From: DATKGL01 sp035510455
GTDB taxonomy: Bacteria > Patescibacteriota > Saccharimonadia > Saccharimonadales > UBA4665
Direction of reading: 5' to 3'
Assembly: GCA_035510455.1 (NCBI GenBank)
Contig: DATKHB010000003.1
Coordinates: forward strand, 93,666 to 157,665
Length of the DNA: 64,000 bases
Positions 9,901-17,034 of the stretch are shown piece after piece. The notes under the pieces are model-generated. The model ran no database searches. It saw only the letters and a list, made by a program, of their open reading frames with translations, and was not told the DNA's origin. The translations under genes and the position numbers were made by a program. Every line of letters begins with the position of its first letter. Position 1 is the first letter of the stretch.

Positions 9901-10760
9901 CCCCTAAGGGCCAAGCCTATCTGGCTGAAATAGCCGGTGACGTAAACGTTTGGGAAGAAGGCGATCGCTACGTTATCCAGGTTACCTCTCACTCTCAGAA
10001 GAAAGTCCAGCTGCCGCTTGGTAATCTAACTCCTAAGATAGCCACCGGTACAGACGTGTCGATTGGCGACGTCCTAGCCAGCCATAAAGGCGGCCTCGAT
10101 CCCCTTATATCGCCGATTGCCGGAAAAGCTGAGATCGCTGATGATAAGATAATTATCGTTCCCGTTAAGCAAAATACTGTACGCTATGAAATCCCTGGTT
10201 TTAAACGAATACTAGTTGCCGAAGGAGATAAAGTAGTTGCCGGACAACGCCTCACCAACGGTTCGATTAACCTGCACGATCTAATGCAGCTTCAAGGTGT
10301 TGAATCAACACAGCGTTACATGATGAACGAAATACTTAAGATTTTCGCCAGCCAGGGTCAAAACATCGCCGACAAGCATCTTGAAATTATAATTCGTCAG
10401 ATGTTTAGTCGAGTCCAAATTGAGGACGCCGGAGACACTGAGTTCGTGACCGGTGATATCGTTAGTAAACTGGCAGTAGTGGAGGCTAATGTAGAACTCA
10501 TCAAGAAGAGAAAACACCCTGCTCAGTTCAGTCAATTGCTCCTGGGTATCACCAAGGCAAGCCTAAGTACCGATTCGTTCCTTAGTGCGGCTTCTTTCCA
10601 AGACACCACCAGAGTACTTATTGGAGCTGCTACTAGCGGTAAGGTCGATCACTTATATGGTCTAAAAGAAAACGTTATCTTAGGCCGAAAAATCCCTGTT
10701 GGCACTGGTTGGAACGCCGCGGTTAAAAAGTCTACCGCTGAAATTGACGAAGAACTATAA
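6948..10760 (+). CDS. rpoC: RNA polymerase beta-prime subunit, lacking both zinc sites
   Basis: Catalytic subunit of RNA polymerase, 1270 residues. The magnesium-binding NADFDGD motif is at residues 517-523, and bridge/trigger regions (GVIAAQSIGEPGTQL) are present. The N-terminal zinc ribbon, normally four cysteines after GPVKD, has none: residues 65-86 read NPHDAKYKGVRTREAAIDKK. At the second site the positions of E. coli C888, C895 and C898 are Ala912, Pro919 and Ser922, and the C814 area also lacks Cys. Both structural zinc sites are therefore gone while the surrounding fold is conserved. A charged helical segment of 70-80 residues follows the N-terminal clamp region, as in many bacteria. 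Confidence 0.97.
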   Translation: MRNYSYGTDIADFDAVRLAVANSSDITDWSYGEVTKPETINYRTQKPERDGLFCERIFGPVKDINPHDAKYKGVRTREAAIDKKGELVTRSIVRRERMGHINLAVPVAHIWFLRGTPSAIGLLLGMTVKNLERVSYFASYIIKNVDTAKRDQLIADKEAEFEAAKEAIKLRFEKEAKEEGANLKALAEAQTKETEELTTIYDQLHEQMIGLEKRNLINETDYRGLPDELREIVSVGMGGAALRDLLVEVDLEKLIKELSDEAEAAKGQRKKKIMKRLRLLEGMLRAGIKPESMCLSVLPVIPPDLRPMVQLTGGRFATSDLNDLYRRVINRNNRLKKLIELNAPEVIRRNEQRMLQEAVDALIDNNNARGGRAVAATGQRRRLKSLSDMLKGKQGRFRQNLLGKRVDYSGRSVIVAGPELKINQCGIPKMMALELFKPFVIGELIIRDQAHNIRSATRMIETGETFVWDALDEVIKEKYVLLNRAPSLHRLSIQAFQPVLIEGRAIQLHPLVCKGFNADFDGDQMAVHLPLSDDAQTEAKEIMAASKNLLKPADGSPILHIEQDIVLGCYYLTFEKSAISNNKPRSYVSIDEATMALDEKYIELQSKVRIPFRGEVRETTLGRFLFNEILPEDFEFQDAVMTKKKLQQVMALVYQQYGSDITARIADDLKDLGFQYATISGLSMGMGDFAQVKGLDELIKEGEKRTAAISEQFEQGFINDDERYRLTVDNWTKIDARVQELLSEQMVGQESSMAIAIASGARGNISQMKNCVGMLGVLIDAASHSIELPVTSGYSKGLTQLEYFTATRGTRKAVIDIALKTADAGYLTRRLVDVAQDVFTVDEETDDKGFSMLRSDAAEIGVSYASRLEGRFAAENIGKYIKSGALITPEVAAKIDADEKLDGVKIMSLLSASSVRGVPQRSYGLDPATGEIVDIHHPIGVIAAQSIGEPGTQLSLDSKHRSGSALADDTSEGLSRVEELFEVRTPKGQAYLAEIAGDVNVWEEGDRYVIQVTSHSQKKVQLPLGNLTPKIATGTDVSIGDVLASHKGGLDPLISPIAGKAEIADDKIIIVPVKQNTVRYEIPGFKRILVAEGDKVVAGQRLTNGSINLHDLMQLQGVESTQRYMMNEILKIFASQGQNIADKHLEIIIRQMFSRVQIEDAGDTEFVTGDIVSKLAVVEANVELIKKRKHPAQFSQLLLGITKASLSTDSFLSAASFQDTTRVLIGAATSGKVDHLYGLKENVILGRKIPVGTGWNAAVKKSTAEIDEEL

Positions 10761-10782
10761 AGATGTTAGGGTAGACACTGAT

Positions 10783-11196
10783 ATGCCAACCATTAACCAG
10801 CTAATAAGAAAGCCTCGCAGTAAAACCGGTAGCAAAACTAAATCACCGGCCCTGCTTCGTGTTACCAATAATTTACTTAACCGAAATTATGAGAAGCCGT
10901 CGCCTTTCAAAAGAGGCGTCTGTATAAAGGTGACTACCAAAACTCCGAAAAAACCCAACTCCGCTCTTCGTAAAGTAGCCCGCGTTAGATTAACCAATGG
11001 CCATGAAGTTTGGGCCTACATTGGCGGCGAAGGCCACAACCTTCAGGAGCACGCCGTAGTGCTAGTTCGCGGTGGCCGCGTCAAGGACCTTCCGGGTGTT
11101 CGTTACCATATAGTTAGGGGAAGTCTAGATTTACAGGGTGTATCGGGCCGCAAGCAAGGCCGATCAAAATATGGTGCCAAGAAGGTTAATAAATAA
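10783..11196 (+). CDS. rpsL: 30S ribosomal protein S12
   Basis: Decoding-centre protein S12, 137 residues against about 124 normally. The start MPTINQLIRK is the family start; the frame is open upstream inside rpoC but that part is not S12. The streptomycin-relevant lysines in TPKKPNSAL and GRVKDLPG are wild type. About 13 extra residues sit after KSPAL (RVTNNLLNRNYEKPSPF), ahead of KRGVCIKV. It begins 22 nt after rpoC and its stop overlaps the rpsG start (TAATG). Confidence 0.97.
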   Translation: MPTINQLIRKPRSKTGSKTKSPALLRVTNNLLNRNYEKPSPFKRGVCIKVTTKTPKKPNSALRKVARVRLTNGHEVWAYIGGEGHNLQEHAVVLVRGGRVKDLPGVRYHIVRGSLDLQGVSGRKQGRSKYGAKKVNK

Positions 11197-11675
11197 TGCC
11201 TCGCAAGAAAACCAAATCACTGGTTAGGGATATCCCAGCCGATCGCATATATGACAGTGTTCAAGTTCAGCGTCTGATTAACCGGGTGATGCTCGATGGC
11301 AAAAAACAAATTGCTGAAGCTTTGGTTTACGAAGGCTTGGAAAAAGCCGCTCAGAAACTGAAGGTTCAAAACCCGGTAGTGGTATTTGAGCAAGCCTTTA
11401 AGAACATCCAGCCACGAATGGAAACCCGCTCCCGTCGGGTCGGCGGTGCTAATTACCAGATACCGTTCGAAGTTAAAGGCCAAAGACAAAACCATTTAAC
11501 TACTATGTGGTTTGTCCAGGCGGCCAGGTCTCGTAAGGGCATGAGTATGACCGACCGAATAGCTGCCGAACTTGTCGATGCTTACAATAATCAGGGCTCA
11601 GCCGTTAAGAAAAAAGAAGATACACACAAGATGGCAGATGCAAACCGCGCGTTTGCTCATTTTGCACGATTTTAA
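11196..11675 (+). CDS. rpsG: 30S ribosomal protein S7
   Basis: Primary 16S rRNA-binding protein of the 30S head, 159 residues, full length. Recognisable by MPRKK at the start, the NRVMLDGKK segment, VGGANYQIPFEV and the C-terminal DTHKMADANRAFAHF. It overlaps rpsL by one base and is followed 8 nt later by fusA, the classical str operon order. No oddities. Confidence 0.97.
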   Translation: MPRKKTKSLVRDIPADRIYDSVQVQRLINRVMLDGKKQIAEALVYEGLEKAAQKLKVQNPVVVFEQAFKNIQPRMETRSRRVGGANYQIPFEVKGQRQNHLTTMWFVQAARSRKGMSMTDRIAAELVDAYNNQGSAVKKKEDTHKMADANRAFAHFARF

Positions 11676-11683
11676 GGGGTGAG

Positions 11684-13771
11684 ATGGCCGAAAAGAAATA
11701 TCCAGTCGAGAAATTGAGAAATATTGGCATCATTGCTCATATTGATGCTGGCAAAACTACTACAACCGAAGGTATCCTTTACCGAACAGGCTTAAAACAT
11801 AAGATTGGGGCAGTTCACGATGGAGAAACTACCACTGACTGGATGGCCCAAGAGCGAGAGCGTGGCATAACCATCGTTTCGGCAGCTGTTACCTGTTACT
11901 GGAAAGACCACCAGATTAACATAATCGATACGCCAGGGCACATTGATTTCACGGTTGAAGTGGAGCGGAGCCTTAGGGTTCTTGACGGTGCCGTAGTTGT
12001 CTTTGACGGCAAAATGGGGGTTGAATCTCAAAGTGAGACCGTCTGGCGGCAGGCTGATAAGTATCATGTCCCGCGTATTTGCTTCATAAACAAGATTAAT
12101 CAGACCGGCGGGGATTTTTATAAATCATTAGACAGTATTCATAATCGACTCAGCAAGCACGCTTTCCCGATTCATCTTCCAATTGGCTTTGAACAGTCCG
12201 TTAGCGGGCTGGTTGATCTCATAGGTATGAAAGCTTATACCTATAAGGATTTCACAGATCATGAGGTTGTCGAAGGCCCAGTTCCTGAAGACATGATGGA
12301 CCAAGTTAAGAAATACCGCAGTCTTTTAGTCGAGAACGCCGTAGCCGAAGACGAGAAAACACTAGAACGCTTCTTCGAAGTTGGCGAAGATGGACTGAGC
12401 GAAGATGAGATTAAGCAGGCCGTCCGAGCAGCGGTCTTAAGCGGTAAGTTTTACGCCGTAACTGGTGGTGATGGACGCGGCGTGATAGTTGAAAAAGTGT
12501 TAGACGCTGTTAATGATTTTCTGCCAAGCCCAATTGATCGAGGCAGTACTTGGGGCATCGAACCCAAGTCTGGTGATGAGATTGAACGTAAACCGGTCGA
12601 GAGTGAGCCTTTTACTAGTTTGGCGTTTAAGATTGCGACCGATCCATTTGTGGGCAAACTGGCATATTTTAGAGTTTACTCTGGTAAAATTCTAGCCGGC
12701 AGCTATATTATGAATTCGTCTACTGGTGAGAAGGAACGTGTCGGGCGTATCGTTAGAATGCAAGCTGATAAGCGTGAGGATGTCACCGAAGTAACGGCTG
12801 GCGATATCGCCGCCATTGTTGGCTTAAAAGGCACGACTACCGGGAATACGCTCTGCGACGTCGGTCATCCAATAGTCTTAGAAAGTATAAAGTTCCCAGA
12901 ACCTCCTGTTTCAATAGCTATCGAGCCAAAAACCAAGGCCGATCAAGAAAAAATGGGTGTTGCCCTTCAGCGATTAGCTGAAGAGGACCCGACTTTTAGG
13001 ATCCATGTCGACGACGAAACTACCCAAACGATTATTAAGGGAATGGGTGAACTCCACCTTGAAATAATAGTCGATAGAATGAAGCGTGAATTTGGCGTTG
13101 AGGCCAATGTCGGTGAACCGCAGGTTGCCTACCGCGAGACTATTCGTAAAGACAATGTTGAGGTCCAGGGTAAATTTATTCGACAAAGCGGTGGCCGCGG
13201 GCAGTATGGTGACGTAACACTTAGGCTTAGTCAAAATGAGCAAGGCAAAGGCTTCGAGTTCATTAACTCTATTAAAGGCGGCGTAATACCAAACGAGTAC
13301 ATACCGGCGGTTAAGGCCGGCATTGAAGAAGCGATGGCTAACGGGGTTCTGGCCGGCTACCCGGTAGTAGACATCAAGGCTGAACTATTTGATGGAAGTT
13401 ATCACGACGTTGATTCGTCTGAACTGGCTTTTAAGATAGCTGGCTCGATGGCTTTACAGGAGGGGGTCAAAAGAGCCTCACCGGTACTTCTTGAACCAAT
13501 AATGAAAATTGTAGTAATTACCCCTGATGGGTTCATGGGCGACGTTATCGGTGACCTAAACAGTAAACGCGGCCGAATTGAATCAATGGAGGATCTAAAT
13601 GCCGGCATCAAGGAAATAACGGCCTTTGTCCCACTTGGTGAGATGTTTGGCTATACCACTAACCTTCGAAGTATGACCCAAGGCCGGGCAAGTTCAAGTA
13701 TGGAGCTCGATCATTATGCCGATGTGCCCAATAATGTTACTGAGGCTATAATTGCTAAAAACGGTAAATAA
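11684..13771 (+). CDS. fusA: elongation factor G with altered G4 and G5 motifs
   Basis: Translocase GTPase, 695 residues, full length, preceded by a GGGGTGAG ribosome-binding site. G1 AHIDAGKTT (18-26), the G2 threonine in RGITIVSAA and G3 DTPGH are normal. The guanine-recognition motifs are not: G4 reads NKIN at 136-139 instead of NKxD, and the G5 position reads TGGDGRG (260-266) instead of a GSA-type loop. In EF-Tu, Asp to Asn in NKxD shifts preference to xanthine nucleotides, so either specificity changed or the G5 Asp compensates. Domains III-V, including GGRGQYGDV and LRSMTQGRA, look functional. Confidence 0.95.
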   Translation: MAEKKYPVEKLRNIGIIAHIDAGKTTTTEGILYRTGLKHKIGAVHDGETTTDWMAQERERGITIVSAAVTCYWKDHQINIIDTPGHIDFTVEVERSLRVLDGAVVVFDGKMGVESQSETVWRQADKYHVPRICFINKINQTGGDFYKSLDSIHNRLSKHAFPIHLPIGFEQSVSGLVDLIGMKAYTYKDFTDHEVVEGPVPEDMMDQVKKYRSLLVENAVAEDEKTLERFFEVGEDGLSEDEIKQAVRAAVLSGKFYAVTGGDGRGVIVEKVLDAVNDFLPSPIDRGSTWGIEPKSGDEIERKPVESEPFTSLAFKIATDPFVGKLAYFRVYSGKILAGSYIMNSSTGEKERVGRIVRMQADKREDVTEVTAGDIAAIVGLKGTTTGNTLCDVGHPIVLESIKFPEPPVSIAIEPKTKADQEKMGVALQRLAEEDPTFRIHVDDETTQTIIKGMGELHLEIIVDRMKREFGVEANVGEPQVAYRETIRKDNVEVQGKFIRQSGGRGQYGDVTLRLSQNEQGKGFEFINSIKGGVIPNEYIPAVKAGIEEAMANGVLAGYPVVDIKAELFDGSYHDVDSSELAFKIAGSMALQEGVKRASPVLLEPIMKIVVITPDGFMGDVIGDLNSKRGRIESMEDLNAGIKEITAFVPLGEMFGYTTNLRSMTQGRASSSMELDHYADVPNNVTEAIIAKNGK

Positions 13772-13789
13772 AAACCCCGAGTCCATATC

Positions 13790-13818
13790 TTTACAAGATC
13801 GACTTTGTCATCTATAAT
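13790..13818 (+). promoter_or_regulatory. tuf promoter
   Basis: -35 TTTACA (13790-13795), 17-nt spacer, perfect -10 TATAAT (13813-13818). It lies in the fusA-tuf gap and would give tuf-rpsJ its own transcript with a leader of about 60 nt. Confidence 0.85.
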
Positions 13819-13888
13819 ACTTTGGTAACTTGTGTGGGTATTTAAGCTCATGCTAATTAACTTGTAACTAATAGGAGTCATAAAGGAA

Positions 13889-15073
13889 ATGGCAGAAAAT
13901 TTTGACCGAAGCAAGCCTCACATTAATGTTGGTACCATGGGACACGTTGATCATGGTAAAACGACGCTAACTGCGGCTATAACTCACGTGCTTGCAAAGA
14001 AATTACCAAGCTCAATCAACAAACCTGTTAAATACGACGAAATCGATAAAGCACCAGAGGAAAAGGCGCGCGGTATAACAATTGCTACGTCCCACCAGGA
14101 ATATGAAAGCGAAAAGCGTCACTACGCCCACGTGGATATGCCGGGACACGCTGACTATGTTAAGAACATGATTACCGGTGCTGCTCAAATTGACGGCGCA
14201 ATTCTTGTTGTTTCAGCCGCTGACGGTCCTATGCCTCAGACCCGCGAACACGTGCTGCTTGCTAAGCAAGTCGGTGTTCCGTCGATCCTTGTATACATGA
14301 ATAAAATGGACCTAGCAGACCCAGAACTCGTCGATCTTGTGGAAGAAGAAATTCGCGACCTGCTAGCTAAGTATGATTTTGACCGAAACGCGCCAATTAT
14401 CCGCGGGTCAGCCACCAAGGCTCTTGAAGGCGATGCTGCTAATGAGGACACTATCATGGAACTCGTTAAGGCTATGGACGACTTTATTCCTGAGCCCAAG
14501 CGAGAATTAGACAAGCCATTTCTTATGCCGATAGAGGATGTATTCTCTATTAAGGGACGCGGTACAGTTGCTACTGGACGTGTTGAACAAGGCATTGTTA
14601 AGGTTAACGAAGATGTTGAGATTGTCGGGATTCGTCCAACTACCAAAAGCGTGGTTACTGGCGTTGAAATGTTTAAGAAGAACCTGGACCAAGGTCAAGC
14701 CGGTGATAACGTTGGGGTGCTTCTAAGGGGAATTGAGCGCGAAGATATCGAACGCGGCCAGGTGCTAGCAAAGCCCGGGTCAATTACTCCTCACACTGAA
14801 TTTGATTCTGAAGTTTATATCCTAACTAAAGAAGAAGGTGGTCGACACACCCCATTCTTTAAAGGCTATAAGCCGCAGTTCTATTTCCGAACTACTGACG
14901 TTACTGGCGAGGTTGAATTACCTGCTGATAAAGAAATGGTTATGCCGGGCGATACCCTCACCTTTAAAGTAAAACTTCTAGCTCCAATTGCTATGGACCA
15001 AGGATTAAGGTTCGCTATCCGTGAAGGTGGACGAACCGTCGGTGCTGGCGTAGTCACCAAGATTGTTAAATAA
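13889..15073 (+). CDS. tuf: elongation factor Tu
   Basis: GTPase that delivers aminoacyl-tRNA to the ribosome; 394 residues, full length. G1 GHVDHGKT (18-25), G2 RGITIATSH, G3 DMPGH (Met for the more usual Cys), G4 NKMD and G5 GSATKAL are present, so in contrast to EF-G its guanine pocket is conventional. A ribosome-binding site (AAAGGAA) and an upstream AGGAG precede the ATG. rpsJ follows 33 nt later, and a strong promoter sits in the upstream gap. Confidence 0.98.
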   Translation: MAENFDRSKPHINVGTMGHVDHGKTTLTAAITHVLAKKLPSSINKPVKYDEIDKAPEEKARGITIATSHQEYESEKRHYAHVDMPGHADYVKNMITGAAQIDGAILVVSAADGPMPQTREHVLLAKQVGVPSILVYMNKMDLADPELVDLVEEEIRDLLAKYDFDRNAPIIRGSATKALEGDAANEDTIMELVKAMDDFIPEPKRELDKPFLMPIEDVFSIKGRGTVATGRVEQGIVKVNEDVEIVGIRPTTKSVVTGVEMFKKNLDQGQAGDNVGVLLRGIEREDIERGQVLAKPGSITPHTEFDSEVYILTKEEGGRHTPFFKGYKPQFYFRTTDVTGEVELPADKEMVMPGDTLTFKVKLLAPIAMDQGLRFAIREGGRTVGAGVVTKIVK

Positions 15074-15106
15074 GAATAGAGAAAATAAAACAGCTGAAAC
15101 GAATAT

Positions 15107-15445
15107 ATGGCAGATGCTCCTTCAACCAAAAAAGCCGATGCTAAACAGCGCATCAGGATCCGTTTAAAAGCTTACGACCATAAGGTCATTGATCAAGCCG
15201 CTAAACAGATCATCGATACCGCGCTTAGAACTGGTGCATCACTAGCTGGTCCCATACCTCTGCCCACAGAACGCAGCACTTTTACTGTTATAAAGAGCCC
15301 GCATGTCTACAAGAAGAGCAGGGAGCAATACGAAATGCGCGTTCACAAACGCCTGATAGACGTGTTTGAACCAACTCCAAAGACGATTGACTCGCTAATG
15401 AGTCTAAGTCTGCCAGCTGGCTGCGATGTCGAAATAAAGATGTAA
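15107..15445 (+). CDS. rpsJ: 30S ribosomal protein S10
   Basis: S10 (NusE), a 30S head protein and transcription antitermination partner; 112 residues, slightly longer than usual because of a basic N-terminal stretch. Signatures are RIRIRLKAYDHKVID, GPIPLPT and YEMRVHKRLIDV. It normally heads the S10 operon directly before rplC, but here about 980 bp with small ORFs and hairpins intervene, so it is probably transcribed with tuf rather than with the rest of the operon. Confidence 0.97.
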   Translation: MADAPSTKKADAKQRIRIRLKAYDHKVIDQAAKQIIDTALRTGASLAGPIPLPTERSTFTVIKSPHVYKKSREQYEMRVHKRLIDVFEPTPKTIDSLMSLSLPAGCDVEIKM

Positions 15446-15697
15446 TCTTTTAGGCAAAGAGGTCCACGTTCACGAGCCATATCGAATCAAGTACCACTAT
15501 TGATTTCTCGTAGTGGAAGGATAGTAGCACAGTTGAATCGTTGACTTATTACTGGTACTATGTCAATATTAGTTTTACTTCGTAGAGTATTCGTTGCTCC
15601 GAGGCACTTTGACAGAGTAGTAATTCCAGTTAGGCAATGAGTCCTTCAAGAGGATTGATTGCCCAACTGGAGAGTCTGGTTGTGAGCGCGGAAGGCT
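15446..15697 (+). other. intergenic stretch with two hairpins, upstream of small ORFs
   Basis: No protein is supported here. A 6-bp hairpin (CCACTA / TAGTGG, 15494-15516) and a long one at 15626-15670 are visible. A possible promoter is TTGACT at 15541-15546 with a TGTCAATAT extended -10 about 17 nt later, which would transcribe the two micro-ORFs downstream. The stretch begins the unusual island between rpsJ and rplC. Confidence 0.4.
15626..15670. other. long imperfect inverted repeat / RNA hairpin
   Basis: CCAGTT-A-GGCAAT pairs with ATTGCC-C-AACTGG (12 pairs with one mismatch), and an inner stem AGTCC / GGATT closes a 7-nt loop. No U-tract follows, so it is not a typical terminator. It lies just before the first micro-ORF of the island. 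Confidence 0.75.
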
Positions 15698-15784
15698 GTG
15701 GTGTTTACCCTGAATACGCTTCTTTATGTGTACATAGGCGGGGGGTGTCTTTCTCTGACGTTTTTCCTATTGGCGGAGATTGAC

Positions 15785-15937
15785 ATGAAAATTAAGTTCC
15801 GTGGAGAATCCTCGGAGCTAGAGCGAATGATCGCCAAATGGGCGATCGAATACTCGATTTTCTGGCCCTGGCGCTGGGTTGGTTTCCCGCTGTATATTGT
15901 TGTAAAAAACAGACTAAAAAGGGAGGTTCCCCGATGA
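15785..15937 (+). CDS. small membrane-associated protein, function unknown
   Basis: 50 residues from the ATG at 15785, which has GGCGGAG 6 nt upstream. The frame stays open to a GTG at 15698 that would give 79 residues and an N-terminal hydrophobic helix (IGGGCLSLTFFLLAEI). The part common to both contains a hydrophobic, tryptophan-rich segment (IFWPWRWVGFPLYIVV) and a basic tail. Its stop overlaps the start of the next micro-ORF (ATGA), a mark of translational coupling and the best evidence that both are real. I do not recognise a family. Confidence 0.5.
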   Translation: MKIKFRGESSELERMIAKWAIEYSIFWPWRWVGFPLYIVVKNRLKREVPR

Positions 15938-16068
15938 AGTGGATTGTTGGAGTAGGAGTCCTTGTTGGAGTCGTGGCCGGCCTTTATGCCTGGGTCGTTT
16001 GGACTCTGACAACTGCAGAGGAGCGCGAGCTCGAGGCACGCTCTGGTGGGCTTACCAATGGCTGGTGA
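15934..16068 (+). CDS. 44-residue single-span membrane protein, function unknown
   Basis: Starts MKWIVGVGVLVGVVAGLYAW, one clear transmembrane helix, then a short charged tail with EERELEARSGG. A GGGAGG ribosome-binding site lies upstream and the ATG overlaps the stop of the previous ORF by 4 nt. Base composition here is clearly richer in G and C than in the neighbouring ribosomal genes, which hints at different ancestry. The layout of two coupled tiny membrane proteins resembles phage or toxin-like cassettes, but no function can be assigned. Confidence 0.55.
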   Translation: MKWIVGVGVLVGVVAGLYAWVVWTLTTAEERELEARSGGLTNGW

Positions 16069-16082
16069 TACACCTCTCGCGT

Positions 16083-16147
16083 GTGACGGGGTCGTGGATT
16101 TACTCCATAGCAGTGAACGCGCCGCGTTCAATACTGCTCCCCGTCAC
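16083..16147. ncRNA. candidate structured RNA, three-way junction
   Basis: A perfect 9-bp closing stem GTGACGGGG / CCCCGTCAC encloses two hairpins: GTGGA-tttac-TCCAT (16094-16108), and a compound stem AGCAGT+GAACGC / GCGTTC+ACTGCT (16109-16138) with a 3-nt loop. 21 of the perfect pairs are nested and contiguous, more than expected by chance. No U-tract follows. It lies 15 nt after the second micro-ORF. The class is unknown; it could be a riboregulator or the end of a mobile element. Confidence 0.6.
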
Positions 16148-16205
16148 TAATGCCCACCGGCACACCCCATAATCCCATCAACTACTCTGCCACTTAACCT
16201 GAGTT

Positions 16206-16219
16206 TTGAAACGTTTCAA
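16206..16219. promoter_or_regulatory. 14-bp perfect palindrome, operator-like
   Basis: TTGAAACGTTTCAA, a perfect palindrome with a central CG, the geometry of LacI-family operators. It lies about 75 bp upstream of the rplC promoter -35. Three TTAGGG-containing imperfect repeats (16223, 16247, 16324) follow it. No regulator is known for it. Confidence 0.45.
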
Positions 16220-16292
16220 GGTTTAGGGTAAGTTATAGGCAACATGTTAGGGATAACTAAGACGTAAACCTTATAGTATTATTGTCAACAAA

Positions 16293-16322
16293 TTGACAGG
16301 AGTTAAATATCTATGCTAATCT
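16293..16322 (+). promoter_or_regulatory. S10 operon promoter before rplC
   Basis: -35 TTGACA (16293-16298) and extended -10 TGC-TAATCT (-10 at 16317-16322), 18-nt spacer. An alternative TTGTCA / TAAATA pair overlaps. This gives the rplC-to-rpsI block its own start, needed because the island separates it from rpsJ. Confidence 0.6.
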
Positions 16323-16361
16323 ATTAGGGTAAAGTTAACTAAACTCCTTGGTGTATTGAAA

Positions 16362-16382
16362 GGTCTGGACGAACCAGAAACC
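16362..16382 (+). promoter_or_regulatory. leader hairpin upstream of rplC
   Basis: GGTCTGG-acgaa-CCAGA-aa-CC can fold into a compact stem in the leader between the promoter and the rplC GTG. It is a candidate autoregulatory site for a ribosomal protein; nothing shows which one. Confidence 0.4.
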
Positions 16383-16423
16383 ATCAATTGCCGAGAATTT
16401 TTATTGAATGGGGCCAAAAAACA

Positions 16424-17032
16424 GTGAAAACACTAATCACTAGAAAAGTCGGTATGACCAGCATTATCGGTGACGATGGTACGGTTCAAGCTGTCACCAT
16501 TCTATCTGTTGACCCGAACGTAGTAACTCAGGTAAAAACAACTGACAGCGACGGCTATAACGCTGTTCAAGTTGGTTTTTCAAGCACTAAAAAGAACACC
16601 AAACCAATTCAGGGTCATCTCAAAAAATCTAAAGCTGAATCAAAATTGCTTAGAGAATTTCGAGTCGAAGAAATTGAGGAAGATCTAAAAGTAGGCGATA
16701 AGTTAACGACTGAGGTTTTTGAAGTTGGCGATTCTATTAATGTTGTGTCAACCAGTAAGGGTAAGGGTTGGGCTGGGACCATAAAGCGGCACAACTTCCA
16801 CCGCGGCCGAAAAACCCATGGCGGCCGTTCCTACAGACGGGTTGGCTCGATTGGTTCAATGTACCCACAGAAAATATTTAAGGGTAAAAAAATGGCCGGT
16901 CAACTTGGCGGAGACCGTGTAACGGTTCGTAATCTCACGGTTGCTTTAGTTGATGCCGAAAAGAACGTAATAGGGGTTAAGGGAGCTGTACCTGGCCCAC
17001 GTAAGTCCATAGTTATGGTTGAGGGAAATTAA
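16424..17032 (+). CDS. rplC: 50S ribosomal protein L3
   Basis: Early-assembly 23S rRNA-binding protein, 202 residues. The GTG start gives the family N-terminus (V/M)KTLITRKVGMTSI; an upstream in-frame extension of 12 codons has no homology and is rejected. Signatures are GTIKRHNFHRGRKTHGG, VGSIGSMYP and GKKMAGQLGG. First gene of the S10 block after the island; rplD follows 2 nt later. Confidence 0.96.
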   Translation: MKTLITRKVGMTSIIGDDGTVQAVTILSVDPNVVTQVKTTDSDGYNAVQVGFSSTKKNTKPIQGHLKKSKAESKLLREFRVEEIEEDLKVGDKLTTEVFEVGDSINVVSTSKGKGWAGTIKRHNFHRGRKTHGGRSYRRVGSIGSMYPQKIFKGKKMAGQLGGDRVTVRNLTVALVDAEKNVIGVKGAVPGPRKSIVMVEGN

Positions 17033-17034
17033 TT

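Noticed and set aside
10699..10782. N-terminal extension of S12 inside rpoC
   Set aside because: It overlaps rpoC in another frame; MPTINQLI is the universal S12 start.
15724..16131. 135-codon minus-strand ORF in the rpsJ-rplC island
   Set aside because: It overlaps the two plus-strand micro-ORFs, which have Shine-Dalgarno sites and coupled start/stop. The minus ORF has Cys/Ser-rich composition and no clear ribosome-binding site.
16388..16423. N-terminal extension of L3
   Set aside because: The added 12 residues match no L3; the GTG at 16424 gives the normal start.
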